64,000 nt of DNA from Marinomonas algicola (GCF_014805825.1 NZ_CP061941.1:3782001-3846000); one strand, 5' to 3'; numbered from the stretch's first letter, positions 44,998 through 58,010 are shown. The notes: a model not told the origin generated them from the letters alone. Program-made: numbers and translations.

Positions 44998-46809
44998 TTA
45001 TTCAAATAGACTGCATGCGCCTTGCTCTGCACCACTCACTAATTTACGTTGGGCACCAAATAACTCTCGCCCCATACCTTGATACGATTGCGTCGTATCA
45101 TAAACAGCAGACACTCTCGCGGCCAACTCTTCTGCCGACACAAGCAGCGCCAATTCTCCAGTAACAGAATCAACACGCACAATATCTCCGTCTTGTATTT
45201 TAGCGATTAAGCCGCCATCAACCGCCTCAGGCGTAAGATGAATTGCCGCAGGGACTTTACCGGAAGCGCCTGACATACGACCATCGGTTACTAGAGCCAC
45301 TTTATAGCCTTGATCTTGAAGGTTACCTAAATAAGGGGTCAATTTATGCAATTCAGGCATACCCAATGCTTTCGGCCCTTGAAAACGTACAACCGCAACG
45401 CAGTCTTTCTTCAAAGAACCATCAGAGATAGCCGTAGCCAGTGAATTTTGATCATGGAATACAACAGCTGGAGCTTCAATAACGCGATGCTCAGGTTTAA
45501 CAGCAGACACTTTTATTACCGCGCGTCCTAAATTTCCTTGCAATAATGACAGACCGCCTTCTGGACTAAAAGGGCGCTCAATAGGCCTCACAACATCAAG
45601 ATCTAAGCTTTTATCTGTACCATCCTTCCAAACCAACTTATCATTTTCTAAGAAAGGCTCTTTTACATAATGCTGCAGCCCTTTACCAAGGATAGTATTC
45701 ACATCTTCATGAACTAAACCGCCTTTTAATAACTGCTTTACAAGGAACCCCATTCCTCCAGCCGCATGGAAATGATTAATATCAGCTTGACCATTTGGGT
45801 ACATCTTGGTTAAAGAAGGAACAACCTTGCTTAACTCCGAAAAATCATCCCACGTCACGATGATGCCAGCCGCTCTAGCAAAAGCAACAATATGCATGGT
45901 GTGATTTGTTGAGCCACCAGTAGCAAGCAAGCCAACTATGGCGTTCACAATCGTTTTCTCATCAACAATCTTGTATAAAGGTCTGTAATTGGGGCCAATT
46001 GCCGTAATTTTTGTGGATAATTGTGCCGCGTATTCAGTTAACGCTTCTCTTAACGGACTGTCAGGGTTAACAAATGAAGACCCTGGTAATTGCAGTCCCA
46101 TCAACTCAACCAATAATTGATTTGAGTTTGCTGTTCCATAAAACGTACAAGTGCCTGCACTGTGGTAGGAAGAAGATTCCGCTTCTAACAATTCATCTCT
46201 TGATGCTTGACCTTGCGCATATCTCTGCCTAACGGCAGCTTTTTGAGCATTACTGATCCCGGAATGCATAGGACCGGATGGAATAAACAAGCTTGGTAAA
46301 TGGCCGAATCTCAGAGCCGCAATCAATAATCCAGGTACAATTTTATCGCAGATACCTAAAAAAATAGCCGCGTCAAACATATTATGGGACAACGCTATAG
46401 CCGCCCCTTGAGCGATGTTATCACGGCTAAATAAGCTCAGCTCCATGCCATCTTGACCTTGAGTAACACCATCACACATAGCCGGTACGCCACCAGCAAA
46501 TTGAGCAATAGACCCAACAGCATGAACCGCTTGTCGAATTTTATCTGGATAAGACTCGTATGGCTGGTGGGCTGATAACATGTCGTTGTACGAAGAGATG
46601 ATGCCAATATTAGCTTCATCCAATAAGGTTAACTTTTGCTTATCTTTTGGGCTGCAAGCGGCAAAACCATGGGCCAAATTACCACATGATAATGCACCAC
46701 GGTGAGGGCCTTGTTGCTGTGCTTTTTCCATGTCTGTCAAATATTGAGCTCGTAAAGACGTACTACGCTCAACAATCTTTTTTGTAACACTTATAACCGT
46801 AGGGTTCAT
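44998..46809 (-). CDS. edd: phosphogluconate dehydratase Edd
   Basis: 603 residues, dihydroxyacid/phosphogluconate dehydratase family. Cysteines for the [4Fe-4S] cluster are present (AMCDGVTQG, FLGICDKIVPG, AGTCTFYGTANSNQ), as are GGSTNHTMH and TDGRMSGASGKVPAAIHL. It converts 6-phosphogluconate to KDPG in the Entner-Doudoroff route. The ribosome binding site GGAG is 6-7 bases before the ATG. It is likely under HexR. Confidence 0.97.
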   Translation of the reverse strand: MNPTVISVTKKIVERSTSLRAQYLTDMEKAQQQGPHRGALSCGNLAHGFAACSPKDKQKLTLLDEANIGIISSYNDMLSAHQPYESYPDKIRQAVHAVGSIAQFAGGVPAMCDGVTQGQDGMELSLFSRDNIAQGAAIALSHNMFDAAIFLGICDKIVPGLLIAALRFGHLPSLFIPSGPMHSGISNAQKAAVRQRYAQGQASRDELLEAESSSYHSAGTCTFYGTANSNQLLVELMGLQLPGSSFVNPDSPLREALTEYAAQLSTKITAIGPNYRPLYKIVDEKTIVNAIVGLLATGGSTNHTMHIVAFARAAGIIVTWDDFSELSKVVPSLTKMYPNGQADINHFHAAGGMGFLVKQLLKGGLVHEDVNTILGKGLQHYVKEPFLENDKLVWKDGTDKSLDLDVVRPIERPFSPEGGLSLLQGNLGRAVIKVSAVKPEHRVIEAPAVVFHDQNSLATAISDGSLKKDCVAVVRFQGPKALGMPELHKLTPYLGNLQDQGYKVALVTDGRMSGASGKVPAAIHLTPEAVDGGLIAKIQDGDIVRVDSVTGELALLVSAEELAARVSAVYDTTQSYQGMGRELFGAQRKLVSGAEQGACSLFE

Positions 46810-46855
46810 CGATGACTCCAGGGAAGCAATTTAAGGCTAGCAAGCCGATAACTTA

Positions 46856-46867
46856 TGTAATATTACA
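46856..46867. promoter_or_regulatory. candidate HexR half-palindrome near edd start
   Basis: Perfect 12-bp palindrome TGTAATATTACA, 47 bp upstream of the edd ATG. It has the HexR half-site TGTAAT and its mirror but with a shorter centre than the 15-bp consensus, so it may be a weak or coincidental site. Confidence 0.4.
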
Positions 46868-46917
46868 ACACATTTAGGTAAAAAACGACCCAAAACAAGA
46901 AATAAACCACAAAAATA

Positions 46918-46932
46918 TGTAATAAAACTACA
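46918..46932. promoter_or_regulatory. candidate HexR operator
   Basis: 15-bp sequence TGTAATAAAACTACA. Its reverse complement reads TGTAGTTTTATTACA, close to the HexR consensus I recall (TGTAATTAAATTACA type). It is about 110 bp upstream of the edd start and overlaps the short leader reading frame described at 46928-46951. Confidence 0.6.
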
Positions 46933-46951
46933 TACTTAAACTTTTTATCAT
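46928..46951 (-). CDS. possible 7-codon leader reading frame upstream of edd
   Basis: On the minus strand an unusually strong Shine-Dalgarno (AGGAGG, then GGAGGTGA) is followed after 9 bases by an ATG and a frame encoding only MIKSLSM before TAG. It lies in the edd-gapA spacer, with its stop inside the candidate HexR operator. It may be chance purine richness. No aromatic or repeated regulatory codons suggest classic attenuation. Confidence 0.25.
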   Translation of the reverse strand: MIKSLSM

Positions 46952-47029
46952 TAATTCTTCACCTCCTTCCTCCTAAGAATCTCTTTTTCATGTATTATGA
47001 GAGAACAAAATCAGGTACAAACTAAAAAA

Positions 47030-47088
47030 AGTGCTTGTACTGATCAATGCGCATTCCTGAACAGGGAATACGTATTGATTAGAGCACT
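47030..47088 (+). repeat. long imperfect inverted repeat upstream of gapA
   Basis: 17-bp arms (47041-47057 and 47065-47081) pair around a 7-base loop with one mismatch and two G-U pairs on the plus strand. They are enclosed by a further perfect 6-bp stem (47030-47035 with 47083-47088). It lies between the two HexR-like sites. It could be a leader RNA structure, an attenuator from an upstream start, or an operator region. Confidence 0.5.
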
Positions 47089-47093
47089 CTTTA

Positions 47094-47108
47094 TGTAGTA
47101 TTTTTACA
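47094..47108. promoter_or_regulatory. candidate HexR operator upstream of gapA
   Basis: 15-bp sequence TGTAGTATTTTTACA, with TGTA/TACA ends matching the HexR pattern but a weaker centre. It lies immediately upstream of a possible -35 (TTGACT at 47115), a position compatible with activation or repression of gapA. Confidence 0.45.
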
Positions 47109-47114
47109 TCATTA

Positions 47115-47143
47115 TTGACTTAGTTTGTGAATGACATGTTAAT
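47115..47143 (+). promoter_or_regulatory. gapA: possible gapA promoter
   Basis: -35 TTGACT (47115-47120), 17-base spacer, -10-like GTTAAT (47138-47143; 4 of 6 consensus bases). It would give a leader of about 40 bases before the gapA ATG at 47189. Moderate match only. Confidence 0.4.
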
Positions 47144-47188
47144 CAACAAAATTAATTTTACAATTTCACCAAATTTAAAGAGGTAGAT

Positions 47189-48202
47189 ATGACTATTAAA
47201 GTAGCGATAAATGGTTATGGACGAATTGGTCGTAACGTTCTAAGAGCGCTATACGAGTCAGGCAAAAGAGAACAAATCCAAGTTGTTGCGATCAATGACT
47301 TAGGTGATGCGAAAATCAATGCCCATTTAACAAAATACGATACGGTCCATGGCCGCTTCAATGCAGATGTCAATTTTGATGCCGATGCCCTTTATATTAA
47401 TGAAGATAAGATCACCATCCTTTCTGAGCGCGACCCAGCAAAATTACCATGGGAAGAATTAAATGTAGATGTCGTTTATGAGTGCACCGGCTTCTTTACG
47501 ACAAAAGACACCGCCAGCGCGCACATTACGGCAGGAGCGAAAAAAGTCATTATTTCAGCTCCAGGTAAACAAGTTGATGCAACTGTCGTATACGGTGTAA
47601 ACCAAAATGTACTGACTTCCGACATGACGGTTATTTCTAACGCTTCATGCACAACAAACTGTTTAGCCCCTATCGCCAAGCCATTAAACGATGCGTTAGG
47701 CATTGAAAGCGGCTTAATGACAACTATCCATGCCTACACAAATGACCAACGTCTATCTGATGTGTATCATACGGACCTTTATCGTGCTCGTGCAGCCGCG
47801 ATGAATATGATACCAACTCAAACAGGTGCCGCCGCCGCCGTTGGCTTAGTTGTTCCTGAGCTAGCAGGAAAATTTGATGGTATGGCCGTGCGCGTTCCAA
47901 CAATCAATGTGTCACTCGTTGACCTTTCTTTCTTAGCGCCACGTGAAACGACGGCGGAAGAAGTCAACCAGATCATTGAAGACGCCATTGCTAAAGACCC
48001 CGTTTTAGCTCAAGTTTTATGTGTAAACAAAGACCCGTTGGTATCCAGTGACTTTAATCACAGTACCTATACATCAAATTTTGATGCCACTCAAACTCGC
48101 GTTCAGGGTAAGTTGGTAAAAGTTATGTCTTGGTATGATAACGAATGGGGATTTTCTAACCGTATGTTAGACAATACAATTGCATTAATGAATGCAAAAT
48201 AA
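47189..48202 (+). CDS. gapA: glyceraldehyde-3-phosphate dehydrogenase, type I
   Basis: 337 residues. NAD-binding INGYGRIGRNVLRAL at the N-terminus. Catalytic cysteine in SNASCTTNCLAPIAKPL (~150), and the C-terminal SWYDNEWGFSNRMLD. Glycolytic/gluconeogenic GAPDH. AGAGG ribosome binding site 6 bases before the ATG. Divergent from edd with a shared control region; followed by its own terminator, so pykA is probably transcribed separately at least in part. Confidence 0.96.
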   Translation: MTIKVAINGYGRIGRNVLRALYESGKREQIQVVAINDLGDAKINAHLTKYDTVHGRFNADVNFDADALYINEDKITILSERDPAKLPWEELNVDVVYECTGFFTTKDTASAHITAGAKKVIISAPGKQVDATVVYGVNQNVLTSDMTVISNASCTTNCLAPIAKPLNDALGIESGLMTTIHAYTNDQRLSDVYHTDLYRARAAAMNMIPTQTGAAAAVGLVVPELAGKFDGMAVRVPTINVSLVDLSFLAPRETTAEEVNQIIEDAIAKDPVLAQVLCVNKDPLVSSDFNHSTYTSNFDATQTRVQGKLVKVMSWYDNEWGFSNRMLDNTIALMNAK

Positions 48203-48214
48203 CCATTCTTCTTT

Positions 48215-48244
48215 AAGGCTGCTCTTGCAGCCTTAATTATTTTT
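48215..48244 (+). terminator. terminator of gapA
   Basis: Perfect 8-bp stem AAGGCTGC/GCAGCCTT with a TCTT loop (48215-48234), followed by an AT-rich tail ending in five T residues. Confidence 0.8.
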
Positions 48245-48288
48245 AACATCTTGTATTTCATTATTCTTTAAAACGACTGGTATATATC

Positions 48289-49734
48289 ATGAATCGCAGA
48301 ACAAAAATTGTTGCCACACTTGGTCCAGCGTCCAGCTCTCCTGAAATGATTGAAAAATTAATTTTAGCTGGTGCTAATGTCTTTCGCTTAAACTTTTCAC
48401 ATGGTCAACCAGAAGACCACATTAACCGTGCAAATGTTGTCCGTGAAATGGCGGCAAAAAATGGCAAACATGTAGCGATTCTAGGCGATCTACAGGGTCC
48501 GAAAATTCGTATTGCTCGTTTTAAAGACACCAAAGTACAATTAAAAGACGGTGACACGTTTATTCTGGATGTAGGCTTTGATAAAAACGCAGGCGATGCA
48601 ACACGAGTAGGCATCGATTACCCTCAGCTTGCAGCCGATTCAGAACCAGGTAACATTCTTTTACTGGATGACGGACGTGTTGTACTAGAAGTACTAGAAG
48701 TAAAAGGTATGGAAGTCATCACAAAAGTCATTGTGGGTGGCCCTTTATCTAATAACAAAGGCATTAACCGCCAAGGCGGTGGTTTATCAGCCGCCGCATT
48801 AACAGATAAAGACAAAGCGGACATTTTGACAGCCGCCGCATTAAACGCGGACTATCTTGCCGTCTCTTTTCCTCGTTCTGCCGAAGATATTGAAGAAGCT
48901 CGCACATTAGCACGTGCCGCAGGACTTAAAGCAGGCATAGTATCAAAAGTTGAACGTGCAGAAGCGGTTGCTGATAACGCGACTCTCGATGCAATTATCA
49001 TTGCATCAGATGCTGTGATGGTTGCCCGTGGCGACCTTGGAGTCGAAATTGGAGATGCTGAATTGATTGGTGTCCAAAAGCACATGATTAAACGTTGTCG
49101 CCAATTAAACCGCCCAGTAATCACAGCCACTCAAATGATGGAAACCATGATTACAAGCGCTATGCCAACTCGTGCAGAAGTGTTTGATGTGGCCAATGCT
49201 GTTCTAGATGGCACCGATGCGGTAATGCTATCCGCAGAAACAGCGGCTGGAGATTACCCTGAAGAAGTTATTCACACTATGGTGCGAGTGTGTAAAGGTG
49301 CAGAAAAACAACCAGCCATCAATCGTTCAAAGCACCGCATTGATGTTACTTTCACCAATATTGATGAAACCATCGCCATGTCAGCTATGTATGCAGCCAA
49401 TCATCTTGAGGGTGTGAAAGCCATTATCAGTTTAACTGAATCTGGTACAACACCTCTACTCATGTCACGTATTAGCTCTGGCTTACCTATTTTTGCTCTA
49501 TCGCCGAATCAAGAAACGCTAAATAGAACGGCTCTTTATCGTGGTGTTACGCCCGTTTCTTTCTCTTCTAAAGAGTTCGATAAAGACAGTTTGAATCAAG
49601 GTTTAGTCGATGCAGTTAAAGCATTAGGAGTCGTGAAGGATGGTGATTTGGTTATTTTAACCAAAGGTGACCATTTAGTAAGCCTTGGCTCTACGAATGC
49701 AATGAAAATTGTTCGTATCGGCGACGTTCACTAA
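48289..49734 (+). CDS. pykA: pyruvate kinase
   Basis: 481 residues. N-terminal RRTKIVATLGPAS, the FRLNFSHG motif, GDLQGPKIR, the cation-site MVARGDLGVEIG and the ATQMMETMI motif are all present. It is closer to the PykA (AMP-type) than the PykF pattern, by eye. It makes pyruvate and ATP from PEP. It follows gapA and is followed by mgsA 26 bp later. Confidence 0.94.
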   Translation: MNRRTKIVATLGPASSSPEMIEKLILAGANVFRLNFSHGQPEDHINRANVVREMAAKNGKHVAILGDLQGPKIRIARFKDTKVQLKDGDTFILDVGFDKNAGDATRVGIDYPQLAADSEPGNILLLDDGRVVLEVLEVKGMEVITKVIVGGPLSNNKGINRQGGGLSAAALTDKDKADILTAAALNADYLAVSFPRSAEDIEEARTLARAAGLKAGIVSKVERAEAVADNATLDAIIIASDAVMVARGDLGVEIGDAELIGVQKHMIKRCRQLNRPVITATQMMETMITSAMPTRAEVFDVANAVLDGTDAVMLSAETAAGDYPEEVIHTMVRVCKGAEKQPAINRSKHRIDVTFTNIDETIAMSAMYAANHLEGVKAIISLTESGTTPLLMSRISSGLPIFALSPNQETLNRTALYRGVTPVSFSSKEFDKDSLNQGLVDAVKALGVVKDGDLVILTKGDHLVSLGSTNAMKIVRIGDVH

Positions 49735-49760
49735 CCCTCTTACGTACATAGGAAAGCTAT

Positions 49761-50216
49761 ATGCAAAAGAAACTCATTACCTCCCCAGCTAGAAAACGAA
49801 TCGCGTTGGTTGCACATGATAATATGAAGTCTGAGCTCACCCAATGGGCTAAGAAACATAAAGATCAACTGATTAAACACGACTTGATGGCCACAGGAAC
49901 CACTGGGAATCTTTTGCATAAACACCTTGATGTACCAATAAAAGCATTGATTAGCGGACCTCTTGGTGGAGATCAACAGCTGGGAGGTCTTATAGCGGAA
50001 GGGAAAGTGGATGTTTTAATCTTCTTTTGGGACCCTTTTGAACCCATGCCTCACGATCCAGATATTAAAGCCTTATTAAGGGTAGCCGCCGTATGGAATA
50101 TTCCCATTGCATGCAGTGTCTCTTCTGCCAATTTTTTGATTTCATCGACATTGTTCAATGAATCTTATGAACGCTTAATCCCTGACTACGACGCCTACCT
50201 AAAAGAGCGACTTTAA
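49761..50216 (+). CDS. mgsA: methylglyoxal synthase MgsA
   Basis: 151 residues. Active-site and phosphate-binding motifs: LVAHDNMK, ATGTTGNL (~47-54), SGPLGGDQQLGGLIAEGKVDVLIFFWDP and HDPDIKALLR. It converts dihydroxyacetone phosphate to methylglyoxal and phosphate, bypassing lower glycolysis. It lies 26 bp after pykA, suggesting co-transcription. Its stop codon lies within the loop of the following terminator. Confidence 0.95.
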   Translation: MQKKLITSPARKRIALVAHDNMKSELTQWAKKHKDQLIKHDLMATGTTGNLLHKHLDVPIKALISGPLGGDQQLGGLIAEGKVDVLIFFWDPFEPMPHDPDIKALLRVAAVWNIPIACSVSSANFLISSTLFNESYERLIPDYDAYLKERL

Positions 50217-50230
50217 TTAGTCGCTTTTTT
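50206..50230 (+). terminator. terminator overlapping the mgsA stop codon
   Basis: 7-bp stem AGCGACT/AGTCGCT with the TAA stop (50214-50216) in the 6-base loop, followed by six T residues. A-T pairs extend the stem further. Confidence 0.85.
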
Positions 50231-50410
50231 CCTTAAACTCTGCACGAAAACCTCGTTTAACTCGCCCCGAGAGCGATAATCCGCTATATTAACGCGATTA
50301 TTTAGCATCATTTACATTATTACCTAAACTGAGCTTAATCAGCGTACATTAACTCTTTATTAAGTTCCTTTTTACAAAGTATTCACTCATTGACTGACAG
50401 GAGTATAACT

Positions 50411-50902
50411 GTGCAAGCAAAAGTTGCCCTCATTATGGGTTCAAAAAGCGATTGGGCTACTATGGAATCGGCCGCAGAAATCATGGATTTGTTAAAAGTT
50501 CCATATCATGTAGAGGTTGTTTCTGCTCACCGTACTCCGGTAAAGCTTGCTGAGTTTTCTGAACAAGCAGTAAATCGTGGCTTTAAAGTTATTATTGGTG
50601 GCGCTGGCGGCGCAGCGCACCTTCCAGGAATGGTCGCTGCACACACTCGTTTGCCTGTATTAGGTGTACCAGTGCAGAGTAAAGCCTTAAATGGAATGGA
50701 CAGTTTATTATCCATAGCCCAAATGCCGAAAGGGGTTGCTGTTGGCACATTAGCTATTGGTACCGCTGGAGCATTTAACGCAGGACTTTTGGCTTGTCAA
50801 ATATTAGCAAATGAAGACGCTGAGCTGGCTCAAAGAATTGACAACTTTCGTCAGCAACAAACAGAAACAGTATTATCACAACCAGATCCAAGGGAGGTTT
50901 AA
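50411..50902 (+). CDS. purE: N5-carboxyaminoimidazole ribonucleotide mutase PurE
   Basis: 163 residues from the GTG at 50411. This start is chosen because AGGAG lies 7 bases upstream, while the TTG at 50390 has none and would put the ribosome binding site inside the gene. Motifs: VALIMGSKSDWATM, VSAHRTP, IIGGAGGAAHLPGMVAAHT, PVLGVPVQS. De novo purine synthesis. It ends one base before purK starts. Confidence 0.95.
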   Translation: MQAKVALIMGSKSDWATMESAAEIMDLLKVPYHVEVVSAHRTPVKLAEFSEQAVNRGFKVIIGGAGGAAHLPGMVAAHTRLPVLGVPVQSKALNGMDSLLSIAQMPKGVAVGTLAIGTAGAFNAGLLACQILANEDAELAQRIDNFRQQQTETVLSQPDPREV

Positions 50903-51973
50903 ATGTCAACTATTTGGGTTCTTGGTGCTGGTCAACTAGGCGCAATGCTAAAACAAGCCGCCACCCCTCTAGGCCTTAATGTACGTCCTGTTGATATAGA
51001 ATCTGACGAGATACTTAACTTAGCGTCCAATGATATTGTGACAGCAGAAAGAGAAGAGTGGCCCACAACCAAAGCCACAGAGCAATTGGCCACACATAAG
51101 AATTTCGTTAACTTGAACACCTTTCCGCAGCTTGCAGACCGCCTAACTCAAAAACAGTGGTTAGACCGGCTAAATTTGGCGACGGCACCCTGGTTCCCAA
51201 TCAAACAAGATTCAAGCAGTGAACATTGCTATAGCACACTTGGTGAACGGGTTTTGTTAAAACGCCGACGCGGTGGCTATGATGGTAAAGGGCAGTTTTG
51301 GCTGAAACAGGATGAAGCAACAGAAATCCCTGAGGATTGGAAAGGCCATGCTATCGCAGAGCAAGCCATCAACTTTGATGAAGAAGTCTCTCTTGTTGGT
51401 GTTCGCGGTAAAAATGGCGAGAGCTATTTTTACCCACTTACATTAAACCTCCATATTAATGGTATTTTATACGCATCGATTGCACCACTTCACAGGTTGA
51501 ATCACCTACAATCTAAAGCAGAAGCTATGCTAAGCAAACTAATGGAAGCATTAGATTATGTTGGCGTTATGGCAATGGAATGTTTCCGTCTAGGCGATGA
51601 TTTACTAATCAATGAGCTCGCTCCAAGAGTTCATAATAGTGGTCATTGGACGCAAGCAGGAGCAAGTGTGAATCAGTTTGAAAATCACATTAGAGCCGTT
51701 GCAGGTTTACCTTTAGCGCCAGCCGAGGTCAAAAATTTAAGCCTAATGGTCAATTTAATCGGAGTACCGGTTAACTATGACTGGCTATCAACCGAAGGAA
51801 TAGAGCTATATTGGTACAAAAAATCGGTTAGACCCGGTAGAAAAGTTGGGCATATCAATATGTGTTCTGGCGACACGACTAAGTTAAATAAAGCCTTAAC
51901 AAAGCTTGATGCTCAATTACCAGAACCTTATCAAGAAGCCATTAAATGGCTAAAAGCAAACCTACCTGAGTGA
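50903..51973 (+). CDS. purK: N5-carboxyaminoimidazole ribonucleotide synthase PurK
   Basis: 356 residues, ATP-grasp family. N-terminal IWVLGAGQLGAMLKQAA, the RRGGYDGKGQFWL loop, FDEEVSLVGVRGKNGE and the NELAPRVHNSGHWTQAGASVNQFENH motif. It carboxylates AIR using bicarbonate and ATP, feeding PurE. It directly adjoins purE, with a perfect terminator after it. Confidence 0.96.
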   Translation: MSTIWVLGAGQLGAMLKQAATPLGLNVRPVDIESDEILNLASNDIVTAEREEWPTTKATEQLATHKNFVNLNTFPQLADRLTQKQWLDRLNLATAPWFPIKQDSSSEHCYSTLGERVLLKRRRGGYDGKGQFWLKQDEATEIPEDWKGHAIAEQAINFDEEVSLVGVRGKNGESYFYPLTLNLHINGILYASIAPLHRLNHLQSKAEAMLSKLMEALDYVGVMAMECFRLGDDLLINELAPRVHNSGHWTQAGASVNQFENHIRAVAGLPLAPAEVKNLSLMVNLIGVPVNYDWLSTEGIELYWYKKSVRPGRKVGHINMCSGDTTKLNKALTKLDAQLPEPYQEAIKWLKANLPE

Positions 51974-52006
51974 TGGATTACCTTGTAGAATAAGCCGTTA
52001 TGTAAG

Positions 52007-52039
52007 CCCCTAATACTATAAAACATTAGGGGTTTTTTT
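52007..52039 (+). terminator. terminator of purEK
   Basis: Perfect 8-bp stem CCCCTAAT/ATTAGGGG with a 10-base loop (52007-52032), followed by seven T residues. Confidence 0.9.
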
Positions 52040-52318
52040 ATGATTTGTTTCTCGCATAAACCTACCCCCCTACCAAAATAAACCTGAAATATAGGTCGAC
52101 AGCTGTGCCTACGCTGGATGTTTTATGACCTAAAGACCCACCGGCACAAAACGTTCCTATAAACCCCACCAGTTTAATTAACGGATAAAAAAAGTAAAGT
52201 TATCGGAAGAAAACACACTTTATGGGACGGCACCACATCCTGCCCCAAGATGTCCCTATGTCCCTATGTCCCTATGTCCCTATGTCCTATAGTCAGCTTA
52301 AATCCCGATCTACAGACG
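52040..52318. other. gene-free spacer between purK and rRNA operon
   Basis: No reading frame with a ribosome binding site and no recognisable RNA gene. It holds the short tandem repeat at 52251-52290; otherwise I see nothing in it. Confidence 0.6.
52251..52290. repeat. 8-bp tandem repeat
   Basis: Four exact tandem copies of TGTCCCTA (52251-52282) followed by a degenerate copy TGTCCTAT. It lies between purEK and the rRNA terminator, outside any gene. Confidence 0.9.
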
Positions 52319-52350
52319 AAAAAAAACCCTGACGGCGTGAGCCATCAGGG
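52319..52350 (-). terminator. rRNA operon terminator
   Basis: On the minus strand a 10-bp stem (52327-52336 with 52341-52350, one G-U) and a TCAC loop are followed by eight T residues, immediately past 5S rRNA. Confidence 0.9.
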
Positions 52351-52363
52351 CTTTCTAATTGAA

Positions 52364-52479
52364 ACTTGACGACGACCTACTCTCACATGGCGAATGCCAC
52401 ACTACCATTGGCGATGACGCTTTTCACTTCTGAGTTCGGGATGGGATCAGGTGGTTCAACGTCTCTATGATCGTCAAGC
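52364..52479 (-). rRNA. rrf: 5S ribosomal RNA
   Basis: About 116 bases. The 5' TTGACGATCATAGAG and 3' GGTCGTCGTCAAG ends pair as the terminal stem. The conserved interior ACCTGATCCCATCCCGAACT is visible on the minus strand. Ends approximate to a few bases. Confidence 0.93.
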
Positions 52480-52740
52480 AAACCGGTTGCGTTCGTTCTG
52501 AGTGCCTGTGTTAAGCCCTTAGGCTTAATCCAGCTTGTTCACTCACAACACGCCAGTACGTGCTTGAATCTTTAACAATGCTTTTTTGAAATAGCGATAA
52601 CCAAGTATCAAACCAGCCACATCATCGCTGATGCGCGTCGTAATCTGTGTCTCTATGATCTTTTCATGATGCGTTTGACCCTTCTCTTTTCGAGTTTTCT
52701 CAGTCTCTCTTTATCACTTAAAACCACTTTGGTGTTATAT

Positions 52741-55626
<2,886 letters not shown>

Positions 55627-56020
55627 ATATAACCCAAAGTAGTTTTTTGATGCCTAACGCTTCTTAAAGAAGAGCCAGTATCAAAACAACACTTAGATCA
55701 CATACCAACGATGCTTTTGTGTCATCACTGGATTTTACGATTTTAGAAAGTCATCCAGGTTATTCTCAATAAAGAGAAAGATGCTTTCCACCGGTTTGAC
55801 GCTTGATTATCGTCTATTTCAAAAAGTTACATTGTTAAAGAGCAAGTTTAGTGCAAAGCACTAAGTCAGACATTTATGAATAAGACGAAGAATATGATGA
55901 CAGGTCATCACATAATCACTTTCATCAACACCTTGCTTAGGACTCTATCCTAGTACAATTGCCGCTATAAAGTAGTCATCAGATAATTTGTGTGAACGCT
56001 CACCAGAGCTTCGTATCGTT
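55627..56020 (-). other. 16S-23S internal transcribed spacer without tRNA
   Basis: 394 bases containing no tRNA-like sequence on either strand (no GTTCGA T-loop). It carries a boxA-like antitermination element TGCTCTTTAACAAT at 55831-55844 on the minus strand and, at 55979-55994, one arm of the 16S processing stem. Confidence 0.85.
55831..55844 (-). promoter_or_regulatory. boxA antitermination element in the spacer
   Basis: TGCTCTTTAACAAT on the minus strand, matching the rRNA boxA consensus TGCTCTTTAACA. It recruits NusB/NusE for antitermination into 23S. Confidence 0.8.
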
Positions 56021-57560
<1,540 letters not shown>

Positions 57561-58010
57561 GATCTTGTGCTGATAAATCAGCTTGCTTACTCAAATTTAA
57601 CTCTAACTAAACTTAAATGTTTGTTTGATAAACCAAACAAACAAGAACGAATTGAAAGTGTTTGGACTCTCGTAAGACTTCAAATTTTTCGAAGCCTCCA
57701 GCGAGCGCCCACACAAATTATCTGATTAACTATTTTAAAGAGCGTGCTGACTAAAGTAAGACAAGAAGAATGCAGTATTTTGTTTCTTCTTGCTGGGCAG
57801 TCACTCGTTGTTCTGAGTGGTTGTCCGTGTCAGCGAGGGCGTATATTAAGGATCTACAGATTTAGTGCAACCTTTTTTTGGCATTTATTATAAAAAAAGG
57901 CAATTAAAGTGATCCAAACAGGAAATCGTTCGTTTTCCACACAAAACCCATTGAGATCAGTACAATAAACATACAGAAACCAGCGAAACCACCTCAGCTC
58001 GCAAACAACA
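57561..58010 (-). promoter_or_regulatory. rRNA operon leader and promoter region
   Basis: Gene-free. In the direction of transcription it holds an AT-rich upstream element, the promoter at 57843-57870, a boxA-like GCTCTTTAAAA near 57733-57744, and the upstream arm of the 16S RNase III stem (57710-57725). Apart from these I see nothing in the rest. Confidence 0.75.
57843..57870 (-). promoter_or_regulatory. rRNA promoter
   Basis: -35 TTGCAC (57865-57870), 16-base spacer, -10 TAATAT (57843-57848), then a GC-rich discriminator (ACGCCCTCGC), as in stringently controlled rRNA promoters. Upstream at 57871-57900 is an inverted AT-rich block (CCTTTTTTT ... AAAAAAAGG) that fits an UP element. Confidence 0.75.

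Noticed and set aside
52251..52290. Possible CRISPR-like array
   Set aside because: The repeats are 8 bp and directly adjacent with no spacers. No other repeat-spacer pattern or cas gene exists in the window.
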